A DNA stretch of 64,000 bases from RBG-16-57-11 sp964503145 (lineage in GTDB: Bacteria; Chloroflexota; Anaerolineae; Anaerolineales; UBA4823), in assembly GCA_964503145.1 (NCBI GenBank), contig CAZCYV010000001.1, positions 620,001-684,000 on the forward strand, read 5' to 3'. Positions 42,768-52,832 of the stretch are shown in pieces (position 1 is the first letter of the stretch; every line of letters starts with the position of its first letter). Under the pieces are notes generated by a model. It worked only from the letters and a program-made list of their open reading frames with translations. It was not told the DNA's origin and did no database searches. The position numbers were made by a program, and so were the translations under genes.

Positions 42768-44849
42768 ATGTTCACCAAAGCCCAAAGACTACTCAATGAA
42801 ATGATTGGTGAGCGGGCTGCTTTCCGGCCCGGCCAATGGGAAGCCATAGAGGCAATTGTATCCAAGAAACAGCGCGTTTTGGTGGTTCAGAGAACTGGTT
42901 GGGGCAAGAGCCTGGTTTACTTCCTTGCAACCAAATTGCTTCGCGACCAAGGCACTGGCCCAACGCTGCTCATCAGCCCGCTGCTTTCGCTCATGCGCAA
43001 CCAGATCGACATGGCAAGCAGAATTGGCATTCGGGCATTCACAATTAATAGCACTAACCGACAGGATTGGGATATCGCTGAGAGCGCGTTATCACGAAAC
43101 GAATGCGACATCCTATTGATCTCTCCAGAACGCCTGAACAATGAACGCTTCCAAAAATCAATCCTGCCTGGCATGGCAGGTCAAGTTGGCTTGTTCGTCG
43201 TGGATGAAGCCCATTGCATTTCTGACTGGGGGCATGATTTCCGTCCTGATTACCGCCGGATTGTGCGCATTCTGCAGATGCTTCCTAAAGGCACACCTAT
43301 TTTGGGAACTACAGCTACAGCAAACAATCGAGTAATTGAAGATATCCAGCATCAACTTGGCGAGGGGTTGGTCATTTTACGCGGGCCGCTAGATCGCCAG
43401 ACGCTACGTCTACAATGCATCCGCCTAGCCAATCAAAGTGAACGGTTGGCCTGGTTGGTTGAAAATTTGCCCAAATTTCCAGGAAGTGGAATTGTGTACT
43501 GCCTCACTGTGGCGGACACTCAACGAGTGGCAGAATGGCTCAAGAGAAATGGCTTCAACGCCGAAGCCTACCACGCCGGAAATGACACAGAGATAGATCG
43601 ACCAGCTCTGGAGCAGGCCTTTTTGCGCAACGAGATCAAAATCTTAGTTGCCACAGTCGCCCTGGGCATGGGTTTCGACAAGCCGGACGTTGGCTTTGTC
43701 ATCCACTTTCAACGGCCAGGATCGGTCATAGCCTACTATCAACAAGTCGGGCGCGCTGGTCGAGCGACGGACCGCGCCTATGGCATCTTGTTGAGCGGGG
43801 TGGAAGATGACGAAATTCAGGATTACTTCATTGAGACAGCCTTCCCAAGTATGCAAACGATGCACGAAATACTTGAGGCGCTAGAAAAGCATGAGGCGCT
43901 TTCTTTCAACGAGTTGTTATCCTATGTGAATGTTGCTCAAGGGGTGGCTGAGAAGGCGCTAAAGTTACTTGAGGTCGATGGCGCGGTTGGGACAACTTAT
44001 AATGGGAAGGTGCTCTATTTCCGGACTCCCAATCCCTGGCAGCCAGATATTGAGCGAATTGAACGCGTCCTTACGCTGCGGCGCCTCGAGAAGAGCCAGA
44101 TGCAGGCTTATCTGGAGCACAAAGGTTGTTTGATGGAATACCTGTTGAGGGCACTGGACGATCCCGATCCAAAACCATGTGGTCGTTGCGCAAATTGCCG
44201 TGGCAAAGGATTGCCCAATATAGTTTCCCAGGAATTGATCATTAAGGCAGAAAACTTCCTAAAAGGGGCTTCGATCCCAATTCTGCCGCGCAAACACTGG
44301 CCTTATGGCTTGTTTCCAGAGCAGAAACGAGTCATTCCACCTGAAATGCAAAATTGCCCTGGTCGCTCCTTATGTTACTACGGCGATGCTGGCTGGGGGA
44401 AACTGGTTCGCGATGGGAAGTATTGTGATGGCCATTTTTCCGATGAATTGATAGAAGCAAGCCTCCGCTTGATCGTTGACCAATGGAAGCCTGATCCGTT
44501 TCCAACCTGGCTGACAGCCATCCCATCTCACCGCCATCCAACCCTGGTGCAAGATTTTGCGAACCGGTTGGCATTCAAATTTGGGATCCCTTTTCTGCCT
44601 GTTCTGGTGCGAACCGGGGAACCACCCGAACAAAAAACCATGCAAAACAGCGCCATGCAAGCTCGAAATGTAATTGGCACTTTAGCGGTGAAGGGAAACG
44701 TTTTGCCTGAGCCGGTGTTACTGGTTGATGATATTATTGACTCTGGCTGGACGTTGACCATGGCAGGCTATCTGTTGCGCATTCACGGCAGTGGTCAGGT
44801 ATATCCATTCACGCTTGCCCAGGCGTCCGGCAGGAATATGAACGCATGA
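42768..44849 (+). CDS. RecQ-family DNA helicase fused to a ComF-like phosphoribosyltransferase domain
   Basis: 693 residues. Helicase: motif 0 FRPGQ at 19-23, Walker A TGWGKS at 43-48, DEAH box at 146-149 within VVDEAHCISDWGHDFRP (the RecQ signature), and QQVGRAGRATDRA as motif VI. Zinc-binding Cys follow in KGCLMEYLL and CGRCANC. Instead of an HRDC domain, the last about 150 residues form a type-I phosphoribosyltransferase: AIPSHRHPTLVQDFANRLA, MQARNVIGTLAVKG, and the PRPP loop LVDDIIDSGWTLT at 652-664. The DprA-like gene overlaps by ATGA. PRTase plus DprA is the make-up of the ShosTA anti-phage module, so a defence role is proposed. Confidence 0.87.
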   Translation: MFTKAQRLLNEMIGERAAFRPGQWEAIEAIVSKKQRVLVVQRTGWGKSLVYFLATKLLRDQGTGPTLLISPLLSLMRNQIDMASRIGIRAFTINSTNRQDWDIAESALSRNECDILLISPERLNNERFQKSILPGMAGQVGLFVVDEAHCISDWGHDFRPDYRRIVRILQMLPKGTPILGTTATANNRVIEDIQHQLGEGLVILRGPLDRQTLRLQCIRLANQSERLAWLVENLPKFPGSGIVYCLTVADTQRVAEWLKRNGFNAEAYHAGNDTEIDRPALEQAFLRNEIKILVATVALGMGFDKPDVGFVIHFQRPGSVIAYYQQVGRAGRATDRAYGILLSGVEDDEIQDYFIETAFPSMQTMHEILEALEKHEALSFNELLSYVNVAQGVAEKALKLLEVDGAVGTTYNGKVLYFRTPNPWQPDIERIERVLTLRRLEKSQMQAYLEHKGCLMEYLLRALDDPDPKPCGRCANCRGKGLPNIVSQELIIKAENFLKGASIPILPRKHWPYGLFPEQKRVIPPEMQNCPGRSLCYYGDAGWGKLVRDGKYCDGHFSDELIEASLRLIVDQWKPDPFPTWLTAIPSHRHPTLVQDFANRLAFKFGIPFLPVLVRTGEPPEQKTMQNSAMQARNVIGTLAVKGNVLPEPVLLVDDIIDSGWTLTMAGYLLRIHGSGQVYPFTLAQASGRNMNA

Positions 44850-45886
44850 TACTCTCTGCCGATTCACAGGTCATATTGATGCTCTGCTCGCACTTGGGTT
44901 TGTCGTCCGCTCCAGACCCAGCTCCATTAACCCTGCGCGACTGGAATCCTCTAGCGCGCAAGCTTCAAGCAAGTTCTCTGCGTCCCGCATCGCTCCTAGA
45001 TTTTTCCGAACAAGACCTTGCGACGCGACTCGGTTTGTCAAGCAAAGAAACCGGGAGGATATACAGCCTGCTGGAGCGTCGTGGATCATTGCCATTCGAT
45101 TTAGAACGATTGGAATCACTCGGAATCAGGGTTATAACCCGAGCGGACGAGGACTATCCCCCTCGGTATCGCCAGCGTTTGAGAGATTCAGCCCCGGCGG
45201 TGTTATTTTATGCCGGCAATAGAGAGCTTTTGGGACAACCCGGCATCGCTGTTGTAGGCTCCCGTAATGTGGATCAGGTGGGAATGGATTGCGCCGCGTA
45301 TATCGGGAATGCCTGCGCATGGTCAGGTTTGGTGCTTTATACAGGCGGCGCCAAAGGCGTTGATACGATCAGCATGAGAGCAGCTTTGGATGGGCGCGGC
45401 ACAGCAGTGGGTATTCTGGCAGATAGTCTGGAGAGGGCGATCCGCGCTCCTGATATTCGAATGGCGCTCAGTCGCGGCGATTTGTGCCTGGCTACGCCTT
45501 ATGCACCCAACGCAGGCTTTTCTGTTGGCGCAGCGATGGGACGAAACAAGTTAATCTATGCCCTGGCTGATTATGCAGTCGTTGTAGCCAGCGATGTTGA
45601 GAAAGGCGGAACCTGGGCTGGCGCAACAGAGGCATTGAAAGCGGGATGGGTTCCGGTGTTTATCTTGGAACATCCAGAAATGCCAGAAGGGAATCGCCAG
45701 TTGATCCAAAAAGGGGCTCTTCCCTTACCTTATCCATTCCCAGTGGAATTCTCAAAGCTGCCGGAGTGGTTGAGGGTGCAAGCTGAGGCGATCAAATCCG
45801 GTCCAAGACAACTGGAGTTGTCCGAAAAACAAGGGCAGGGTAAATCCTTGAACGCTGAACCCCAATCCGGTCACGCCGAAAGCTGA
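44846..45886 (+). CDS. DprA/Smf-like Rossmann-fold protein, partner of the RecQ-PRTase
   Basis: 346 residues. A short helical start (LDFSEQDLATRLGLSSKETG) leads to the DprA Rossmann domain: YPPRYRQRLRDSAPAVLFYA, VVGSRNVDQVGMDCA, YTGGAKGVDTISMRAALD, and GNR-like MGRNKLIYALADYAVVVASD. Compared with classical DprA, the AH of the GIDxxAH motif is replaced by ISM and the SGSLITA segment by KGGTWAGATEA, so it belongs to a non-transformation branch. The start overlaps the helicase stop (ATGA), so the pair is made together. In ShosTA a protein of this type is the antitoxin. Competence is unlikely as no com genes are nearby. Confidence 0.85.
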   Translation: MILSADSQVILMLCSHLGLSSAPDPAPLTLRDWNPLARKLQASSLRPASLLDFSEQDLATRLGLSSKETGRIYSLLERRGSLPFDLERLESLGIRVITRADEDYPPRYRQRLRDSAPAVLFYAGNRELLGQPGIAVVGSRNVDQVGMDCAAYIGNACAWSGLVLYTGGAKGVDTISMRAALDGRGTAVGILADSLERAIRAPDIRMALSRGDLCLATPYAPNAGFSVGAAMGRNKLIYALADYAVVVASDVEKGGTWAGATEALKAGWVPVFILEHPEMPEGNRQLIQKGALPLPYPFPVEFSKLPEWLRVQAEAIKSGPRQLELSEKQGQGKSLNAEPQSGHAES

Positions 45887-45934
45887 AATCAGCTTCAGGT
45901 CCATATATCTCCCAATAACCCTGCGCCCAGGGGG

Positions 45935-45948
45935 TATAATCGGCGCTG

Positions 45949-45951
<3 letters not shown>
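45935..45951 (+). promoter_or_regulatory. -10 box of the DinG-type gene, probably leaderless
   Basis: TATAAT at 45935-45940 is followed eight bases later by ATG 45949. The transcript would begin at about 45947. No ribosome site fits between the two, and no clear -35 is seen. Confidence 0.5.
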
Positions 45952-48750
<2,799 letters not shown>

Positions 48751-48753
48751 CTG

Positions 48754-49215
48754 TCAGGATTTCAGCGGAAAGATAATCAGCGTCTGTAACCTTTCGGCGG
48801 GGGTATCCATTGGAGAGTTGAGATAGAATTCGATCGCCACGCCGGTCGGCTCACGGCCGCTGGCTTGAACAAATTCAGTCAGCGCTTGATAGGCCAATCC
48901 CATTCCCGGGTAGGGACCAGTATAGATTAGCGAGACCTGCCAACCCCCAGGGATTTCACCGGCCTGGATCTCTCCAGTTCCTGGAAGCGCGCCTCCGACC
49001 GGAAAGCCCAGCTCGGTATCCAGATCCTGCATATCCATATTGTAGTATGCAGCGAATGACGGGCCAGCCGGGGCTTCGCCCAGCTCGCTGAGGTACTGGG
49101 CGACTGCACCGAAGGCGCGGCCGACCAGGGCGGGTAGGTCTTGCTCGGCGATGCGGGCGCGGATAGAGAGCACAGGTTGGGATTCCTTTAGAGTTAGGTT
49201 GCATTCAAAATCCAT
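48754..49215 (-). CDS. GyrI-like small-molecule-binding protein
   Basis: 153 residues, a SOUL/GyrI-like (AraC effector-binding) domain: QPVLSIRARIAEQDLPALVG, FAAYYNMDMQDLDTELGFPV, IPGGWQVSLIYTGPYPGMGL, and the C-terminal GVAIEFYLNSPMDTPAERLQ. The Tyr-Gly-Pro-Tyr and Glu-Phe-Tyr-Leu residues line the ligand pocket in this family. There is no DNA-binding domain. AAGGGA precedes the ATG. Its promoter would lie in the operator-containing gap with the plus-strand genes, so co-regulation is possible. Confidence 0.78.
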   Translation of the reverse strand: MDFECNLTLKESQPVLSIRARIAEQDLPALVGRAFGAVAQYLSELGEAPAGPSFAAYYNMDMQDLDTELGFPVGGALPGTGEIQAGEIPGGWQVSLIYTGPYPGMGLAYQALTEFVQASGREPTGVAIEFYLNSPMDTPAERLQTLIIFPLKS

Positions 49216-49239
49216 CTCGAATTCCCTTCAATTTGCATC

Positions 49240-49288
49240 TTGACAAAGAACGTATGATCTATTTATAATATACCAGAACGTATGTTCT
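49240..49288 (+). promoter_or_regulatory. Promoter with two SOS-box-like operators
   Basis: TTGACA (49240-49245), 18-base spacer, TATAAT (49264-49269). AGAACGTATGATCT (49247-49260) lies in the spacer and AGAACGTATGTTCT (49275-49288) lies just past the start. The second is a perfect GAAC-N4-GTTC, the core of the Gram-positive-type LexA box. The first ten bases of both sites are identical. Confidence 0.65.
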
Positions 49289-49319
49289 ATGTCAGGCATC
49301 CCGTTCGTGAGGTGTTTCC

Positions 49320-49379
49320 ATGTCACGCAACAACTCCGGTAAACAACTATTCAGCCCACCAAGCGATCATCCTCCATAA
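49320..49379 (+). CDS. Short ORF (19 codons) under the SOS-like promoter
   Basis: MSRNNSGKQLFSPPSDHPP, with GAGG at 49309-49312 and a seven-base spacer: a canonical start for so small a frame. It is either a leader peptide, a small protein, or the 5' stub of a deleted SOS gene. No family is recognised. Confidence 0.35.
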   Translation: MSRNNSGKQLFSPPSDHPP

Positions 49380-49502
49380 TTCCATCCAGCCGATGAAAAC
49401 GATTGGGCGCACCTGCAACCCATTTTCCTGCCTGCCCGGGGGGATTGTGCAGCAAGCTTTGACCTATCAGGAGAAAAAGTGTGATCTACGATTTGGTGTA
49501 CT

Positions 49503-49937
49503 ATGGAGTATGACGAGATCGACCAGTATGTCGATCAGCTGTTCCGCAATGCTGAAAACCGCCAGAACCAGCCTCACCCCCCGGTGGGCAATGGCGACTG
49601 GCGTCTCGACCGCATCGACCAGGTCATCAACGACGCCTACGAGGAGGCGATCCGCTGGCACAATGCGCGCATCGCCGAGGGCACCGACCCACGCAGCGGC
49701 CTGCGCAGCCTGCCCTACATCCCATGGGATGAGCGCATCGATGGGGTGGCGGCGATGATGGGCGCAGCCGGTTATGCCGAGAGCAGCTATGAGCGCAACG
49801 GCGGCCGCTGGCGGGCTTATGGCAGCCCGATCGCCGAAACCGCCGAGGCGCGGCCGCAGGGGCTTACCTGCGCTGAAGCCTTGCTGATCGTGGGGGTGGG
49901 TCTATTCTTGCTTGTGTTTATGATGCTCAATTCATGA
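49503..49937 (+). CDS. Tail-anchored protein of unknown function
   Basis: 144 residues. The first 115 residues are polar and acidic with many Asp, Asn and Arg (IDQYVDQLFRNAENRQNQPH, INDAYEEAIRWHNARIAEGT). The end is a single hydrophobic helix (CAEALLIVGVGLFLLVFMML) and a four-residue tail, so it is probably inserted after translation with its bulk in the cytoplasm. No motif is recognised. It is downstream of the SOS-like promoter and may be transcribed from it. Confidence 0.55.
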   Translation: MEYDEIDQYVDQLFRNAENRQNQPHPPVGNGDWRLDRIDQVINDAYEEAIRWHNARIAEGTDPRSGLRSLPYIPWDERIDGVAAMMGAAGYAESSYERNGGRWRAYGSPIAETAEARPQGLTCAEALLIVGVGLFLLVFMMLNS

Positions 49938-51041
49938 TCAGTCGCCGTTCAATCTGGCTGACACCTGGCGCAAGCTCTCGACGATCCGGGCGACTTCCGG
50001 GGGCTCGATCACCCGCCCATCCCCATCGGCGCACAAAGCCTGCAACAGATGATCCTGGGCATCGCGCCACTCCTCCAGATCGCACAACAACATGCCATAA
50101 TGGTATTCCACCGTAGACAAGAAGCGCGTGTAGTCTCCACCCAAATCCTTCAAAATCAAGCGCGCGGTCTCCAGGCACTTTTTAGCCCTGTCGAGGATCT
50201 CGAGCTTATGCAACAGCGCGCCCAGATCGTTTAACGCAAAAGCCACGGCGGCGCGCGGCCTGGGGTCATAGGTCGCATCGAAACCCTTGGAGGCCTCTAA
50301 CAAGACGGGGATTGCGGCCTCATAACAGTTCAGAGCAACCGCCTCTTCCCCCAGCGCGTGGTGCGTTTTTCCCAGGTTGCATTGGCAGATTGCCGTTACT
50401 TCATGGCGATCCCCCCAGAGCTTCACGCTCAAGTCATATGCCCGCTCATACAGGCTCTGCGCAACGTGGTATTCTCTCCGCCAGAACCAATAATTGCCGA
50501 AATACTGCCACAGGTCAACAGCTTGGGGCAAACCCGCTTCTTCTGCCCAACTGGCGACCACCGGCAGATGGGGCAGCAATAACTCCAGATCACTTCGAAA
50601 GCGCCCCAAGGTCACCTCGAAAGCATCATCCGTCAGCGCGTCGGCGATGGCGCGCAGAGCTATCGAGCGATCAGGCTCTTTCACCATACGGACGAATTCC
50701 GGCCCTGCCCTGTGCGTATATGGACCCAACCCTGATGAGCATGCCAGCTCACGCATTTCCAGACCCTTCAAGACTGCATCCATTGAAGACGGGCCGCCTC
50801 GTCTTTCCCAGGCATCCTCCAGCGCCCGGCGGAAAGTCTCCCAACGCAGTGGAAAACCTGGCGCGCAGTGACTCAAAATGCTGTACCCAATTCGGGCCAG
50901 AGGGTCGAGAAGTGAAACTTGCCGGCGCGTTTCGGCCAACAAGGGAGACCTTATCCGCAGATTTGCGCCGCATTTGCAGCAATATTGATCCTCCCGATGG
51001 AGGATGGCCTGGCAGTTTGAACAATTGATGGTGTCGTTCAT
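49938..51041 (-). CDS. Zinc-ribbon and tetratricopeptide-repeat protein
   Basis: 367 residues. Residues 7-27 are a zinc ribbon (CSNCQAILHREDQYCCKCG). A helical region of about 150 residues follows. From about residue 175 there are four or five TPRs: WQYFGNYWFWRREYHVAQSL, AICQCNLGKTHHALGEEAVA, AFALNDLGALLHKLEILDRA and EYHYGMLLCDLEEWRDAQDH, with the alternating small/large residues of TPR helices. Such TPR rods bind partner proteins; here they resemble the sensor half of STAND ATPases, but no ATPase domain is present. GAGGGG and AGGA precede the ATG. The stop is one base from the convergent tail-anchored gene. Confidence 0.68.
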   Translation of the reverse strand: MNDTINCSNCQAILHREDQYCCKCGANLRIRSPLLAETRRQVSLLDPLARIGYSILSHCAPGFPLRWETFRRALEDAWERRGGPSSMDAVLKGLEMRELACSSGLGPYTHRAGPEFVRMVKEPDRSIALRAIADALTDDAFEVTLGRFRSDLELLLPHLPVVASWAEEAGLPQAVDLWQYFGNYWFWRREYHVAQSLYERAYDLSVKLWGDRHEVTAICQCNLGKTHHALGEEAVALNCYEAAIPVLLEASKGFDATYDPRPRAAVAFALNDLGALLHKLEILDRAKKCLETARLILKDLGGDYTRFLSTVEYHYGMLLCDLEEWRDAQDHLLQALCADGDGRVIEPPEVARIVESLRQVSARLNGD

Positions 51042-51428
51042 ATCCTATCCCCTCACGACTGTGGATTAAAACACTCATCCGATCGCAAAAAGCCTGGACG
51101 CGGATGGCTCTCCCCGATCTCCAAGCGTTGATAGATAGCCAATTGATTGAAATTTCAGGCGCACAGACCCTCTATTTTGCTTGCGCAATGTTCTAATTCT
51201 AGGATAACTTCAGTCCAATGTCAAGAAAATGCTCAAAGTCGTTCAGGGAGGCTGTGGCCAGCAGCTCTAGCGAAGCAACCCACGGCGCAGCCTCAAGAAA
51301 CAGGTGCTTTTGTGGCACCGGATGCTCTTGGCAATAGCCTACGAAATTACAGGATCAATAGCTCCTTTTGCCGACTTTTGAATTAAAATAATAAATGTGC
51401 AATCTGCTGACATCGAGAACGTAAGTAT
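51042..51428. other. Intergenic region before the GH57 gene
   Basis: About 390 bases without a gene. An AT-rich stretch (51378-51397) just before the GH57 ATG may contain its promoter, but no clear -35/-10 pair can be chosen. No repeat, RNA or terminator is apparent. Confidence 0.4.
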
Positions 51429-52829
51429 ATGAGCCTGAGCGCTTTTAGCATCCACGCTCACTTCTACCAACCGCCGCGCGAAGACCCCCTGACCGGAGAG
51501 ATCCCCATCGAAACCGGCTGCGCCCCCTATCCCAACTGGAACGAGCGCATCCACGCCGAATGCTATCGGCCGAACGCTGCGCTGGGCAATTTCAGTAAGA
51601 TCAGCTTCAACATTGGCCCGACCCTGTTCTCCTGGATGGCGGCGCGCTACCCGGACACGCTGCGCATGATCGTGGCTCAGGACCGAGCAAACGTGCAGCG
51701 CTACGGCGTGGGCAACGCCATCGCCCAGGCGTACAACCACACCATCCTGCCGCTCTCGAACCGCCAGGACAAACTGACCCAGGTGTATTGGGGGCTAGCA
51801 GAGTTTGAGCACCGCTTCGGGCGCAAAGCCCAGGGCATGTGGCTGCCCGAAGCCGCCGTGGACTATGAGACGCTGGAAGTGCTGGCGGAGCTGGGCGCGC
51901 AATTCACCATCCTGGCGCCCTGGCAGGCCGAATCGCGCCAGGTGGACCCCACCGAGCCGTATCTGGTCTCGCTGCCAGGAGGGCGCACGATCACGGTCTT
52001 CTTCTACCAGCGGGAATTGAGCGGACGGGTGAGCTTCGACGCCGAAGCCACGATCAACGCCGACCATTTCGCCTTGAAGCTGTTGAAACCCCACTTCAAC
52101 CCCGAAAAGGCCCGTCGCGGCCAGCCGCAACTGCTGGTGATCGCCTCGGACGGCGAGCTATACGGCCACCATAAGAACTACCGCGACCACTTCCTGGCGC
52201 ACCTGGTCAATGGCGCGTCTAGCGCGGTCGGCCTGCAGCCCACCTACCCGGCGCTGTGGCTGCAGGAACACCCGCCGCGCCAGTCGGTGCGCATCCTGGA
52301 GCGCACTTCATGGAGCTGCCATCACGGCGTGGCGCGCTGGAGCGGGACGTGCCCGTGCACGCCGGGCCGAGGAGAATGGAAGGCACACCTGCGCCAGGCG
52401 TTCGACCTGCTGGCAGACGAGCTAGATGGGCTATACCTGGAGGCGCTCAGGCCGCTGGTGGACGATCCCTGGCGGCTACGCCAGCGTTACATTCACGTGC
52501 TGCTGGGGGAGACAAGCCTGGCGGCGCTGCTCGGCGAGCAATCCGAGCGCACGCTGACCCACGCCCAGGCGCAGCGGGCGGCGCTGTTGCTGGAAGCGCA
52601 ACGCGAGCGGCAGCGCATGTACACCTCCTGCGGCTGGTTTTTCGAGGACTTTGACCGCATCGAGCCAAAAAACTGCGTGGCTTACGCGGCGCAGGCGGTG
52701 CGCCTGGTGCGCCAGGCCACCGGCGTCGATCTGTCCGCCAAGGCGATCTACAACCTGCAACAGGTGGTCAGCCCGCGCAGCGGTTTGAGCGCGGCGCAGG
52801 TTTTCGCCGGCTATCTCTCTCGCCTTTGA
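51429..52829 (+). CDS. Glycoside hydrolase family 57 protein (DUF3536 type)
   Basis: 466 residues. GH57 features: the opening IHAHFYQPPREDPLTGEIP, the nucleophile motif GMWLPEAAVDYETLEVL with Glu, and the acid/base ASDGELYGHHKNYRDHF with Asp. The C-terminal half (SWSCHHGVARWSGTCPCTPG) is the DUF3536 domain that accompanies a subset of GH57 enzymes. The family acts on alpha-glucans (amylase, branching enzyme, 4-alpha-glucanotransferase). No signal peptide, so cytoplasmic. It faces the GH13 gene, which suggests shared glycogen or maltodextrin metabolism. Confidence 0.88.
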   Translation: MSLSAFSIHAHFYQPPREDPLTGEIPIETGCAPYPNWNERIHAECYRPNAALGNFSKISFNIGPTLFSWMAARYPDTLRMIVAQDRANVQRYGVGNAIAQAYNHTILPLSNRQDKLTQVYWGLAEFEHRFGRKAQGMWLPEAAVDYETLEVLAELGAQFTILAPWQAESRQVDPTEPYLVSLPGGRTITVFFYQRELSGRVSFDAEATINADHFALKLLKPHFNPEKARRGQPQLLVIASDGELYGHHKNYRDHFLAHLVNGASSAVGLQPTYPALWLQEHPPRQSVRILERTSWSCHHGVARWSGTCPCTPGRGEWKAHLRQAFDLLADELDGLYLEALRPLVDDPWRLRQRYIHVLLGETSLAALLGEQSERTLTHAQAQRAALLLEAQRERQRMYTSCGWFFEDFDRIEPKNCVAYAAQAVRLVRQATGVDLSAKAIYNLQQVVSPRSGLSAAQVFAGYLSRL

Positions 52830-52832
52830 CGT

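Noticed and set aside
44846..45886. Competence DprA
   Set aside because: Classical motif residues are replaced, it overlaps the RecQ-PRTase gene, and no competence genes are nearby.
49282..49758. Plus-strand frame MFYVRHPVRE across the SOS-like promoter region
   Set aside because: Starts inside the operator, lacks a ribosome site, and runs out of frame through the tail-anchored gene.
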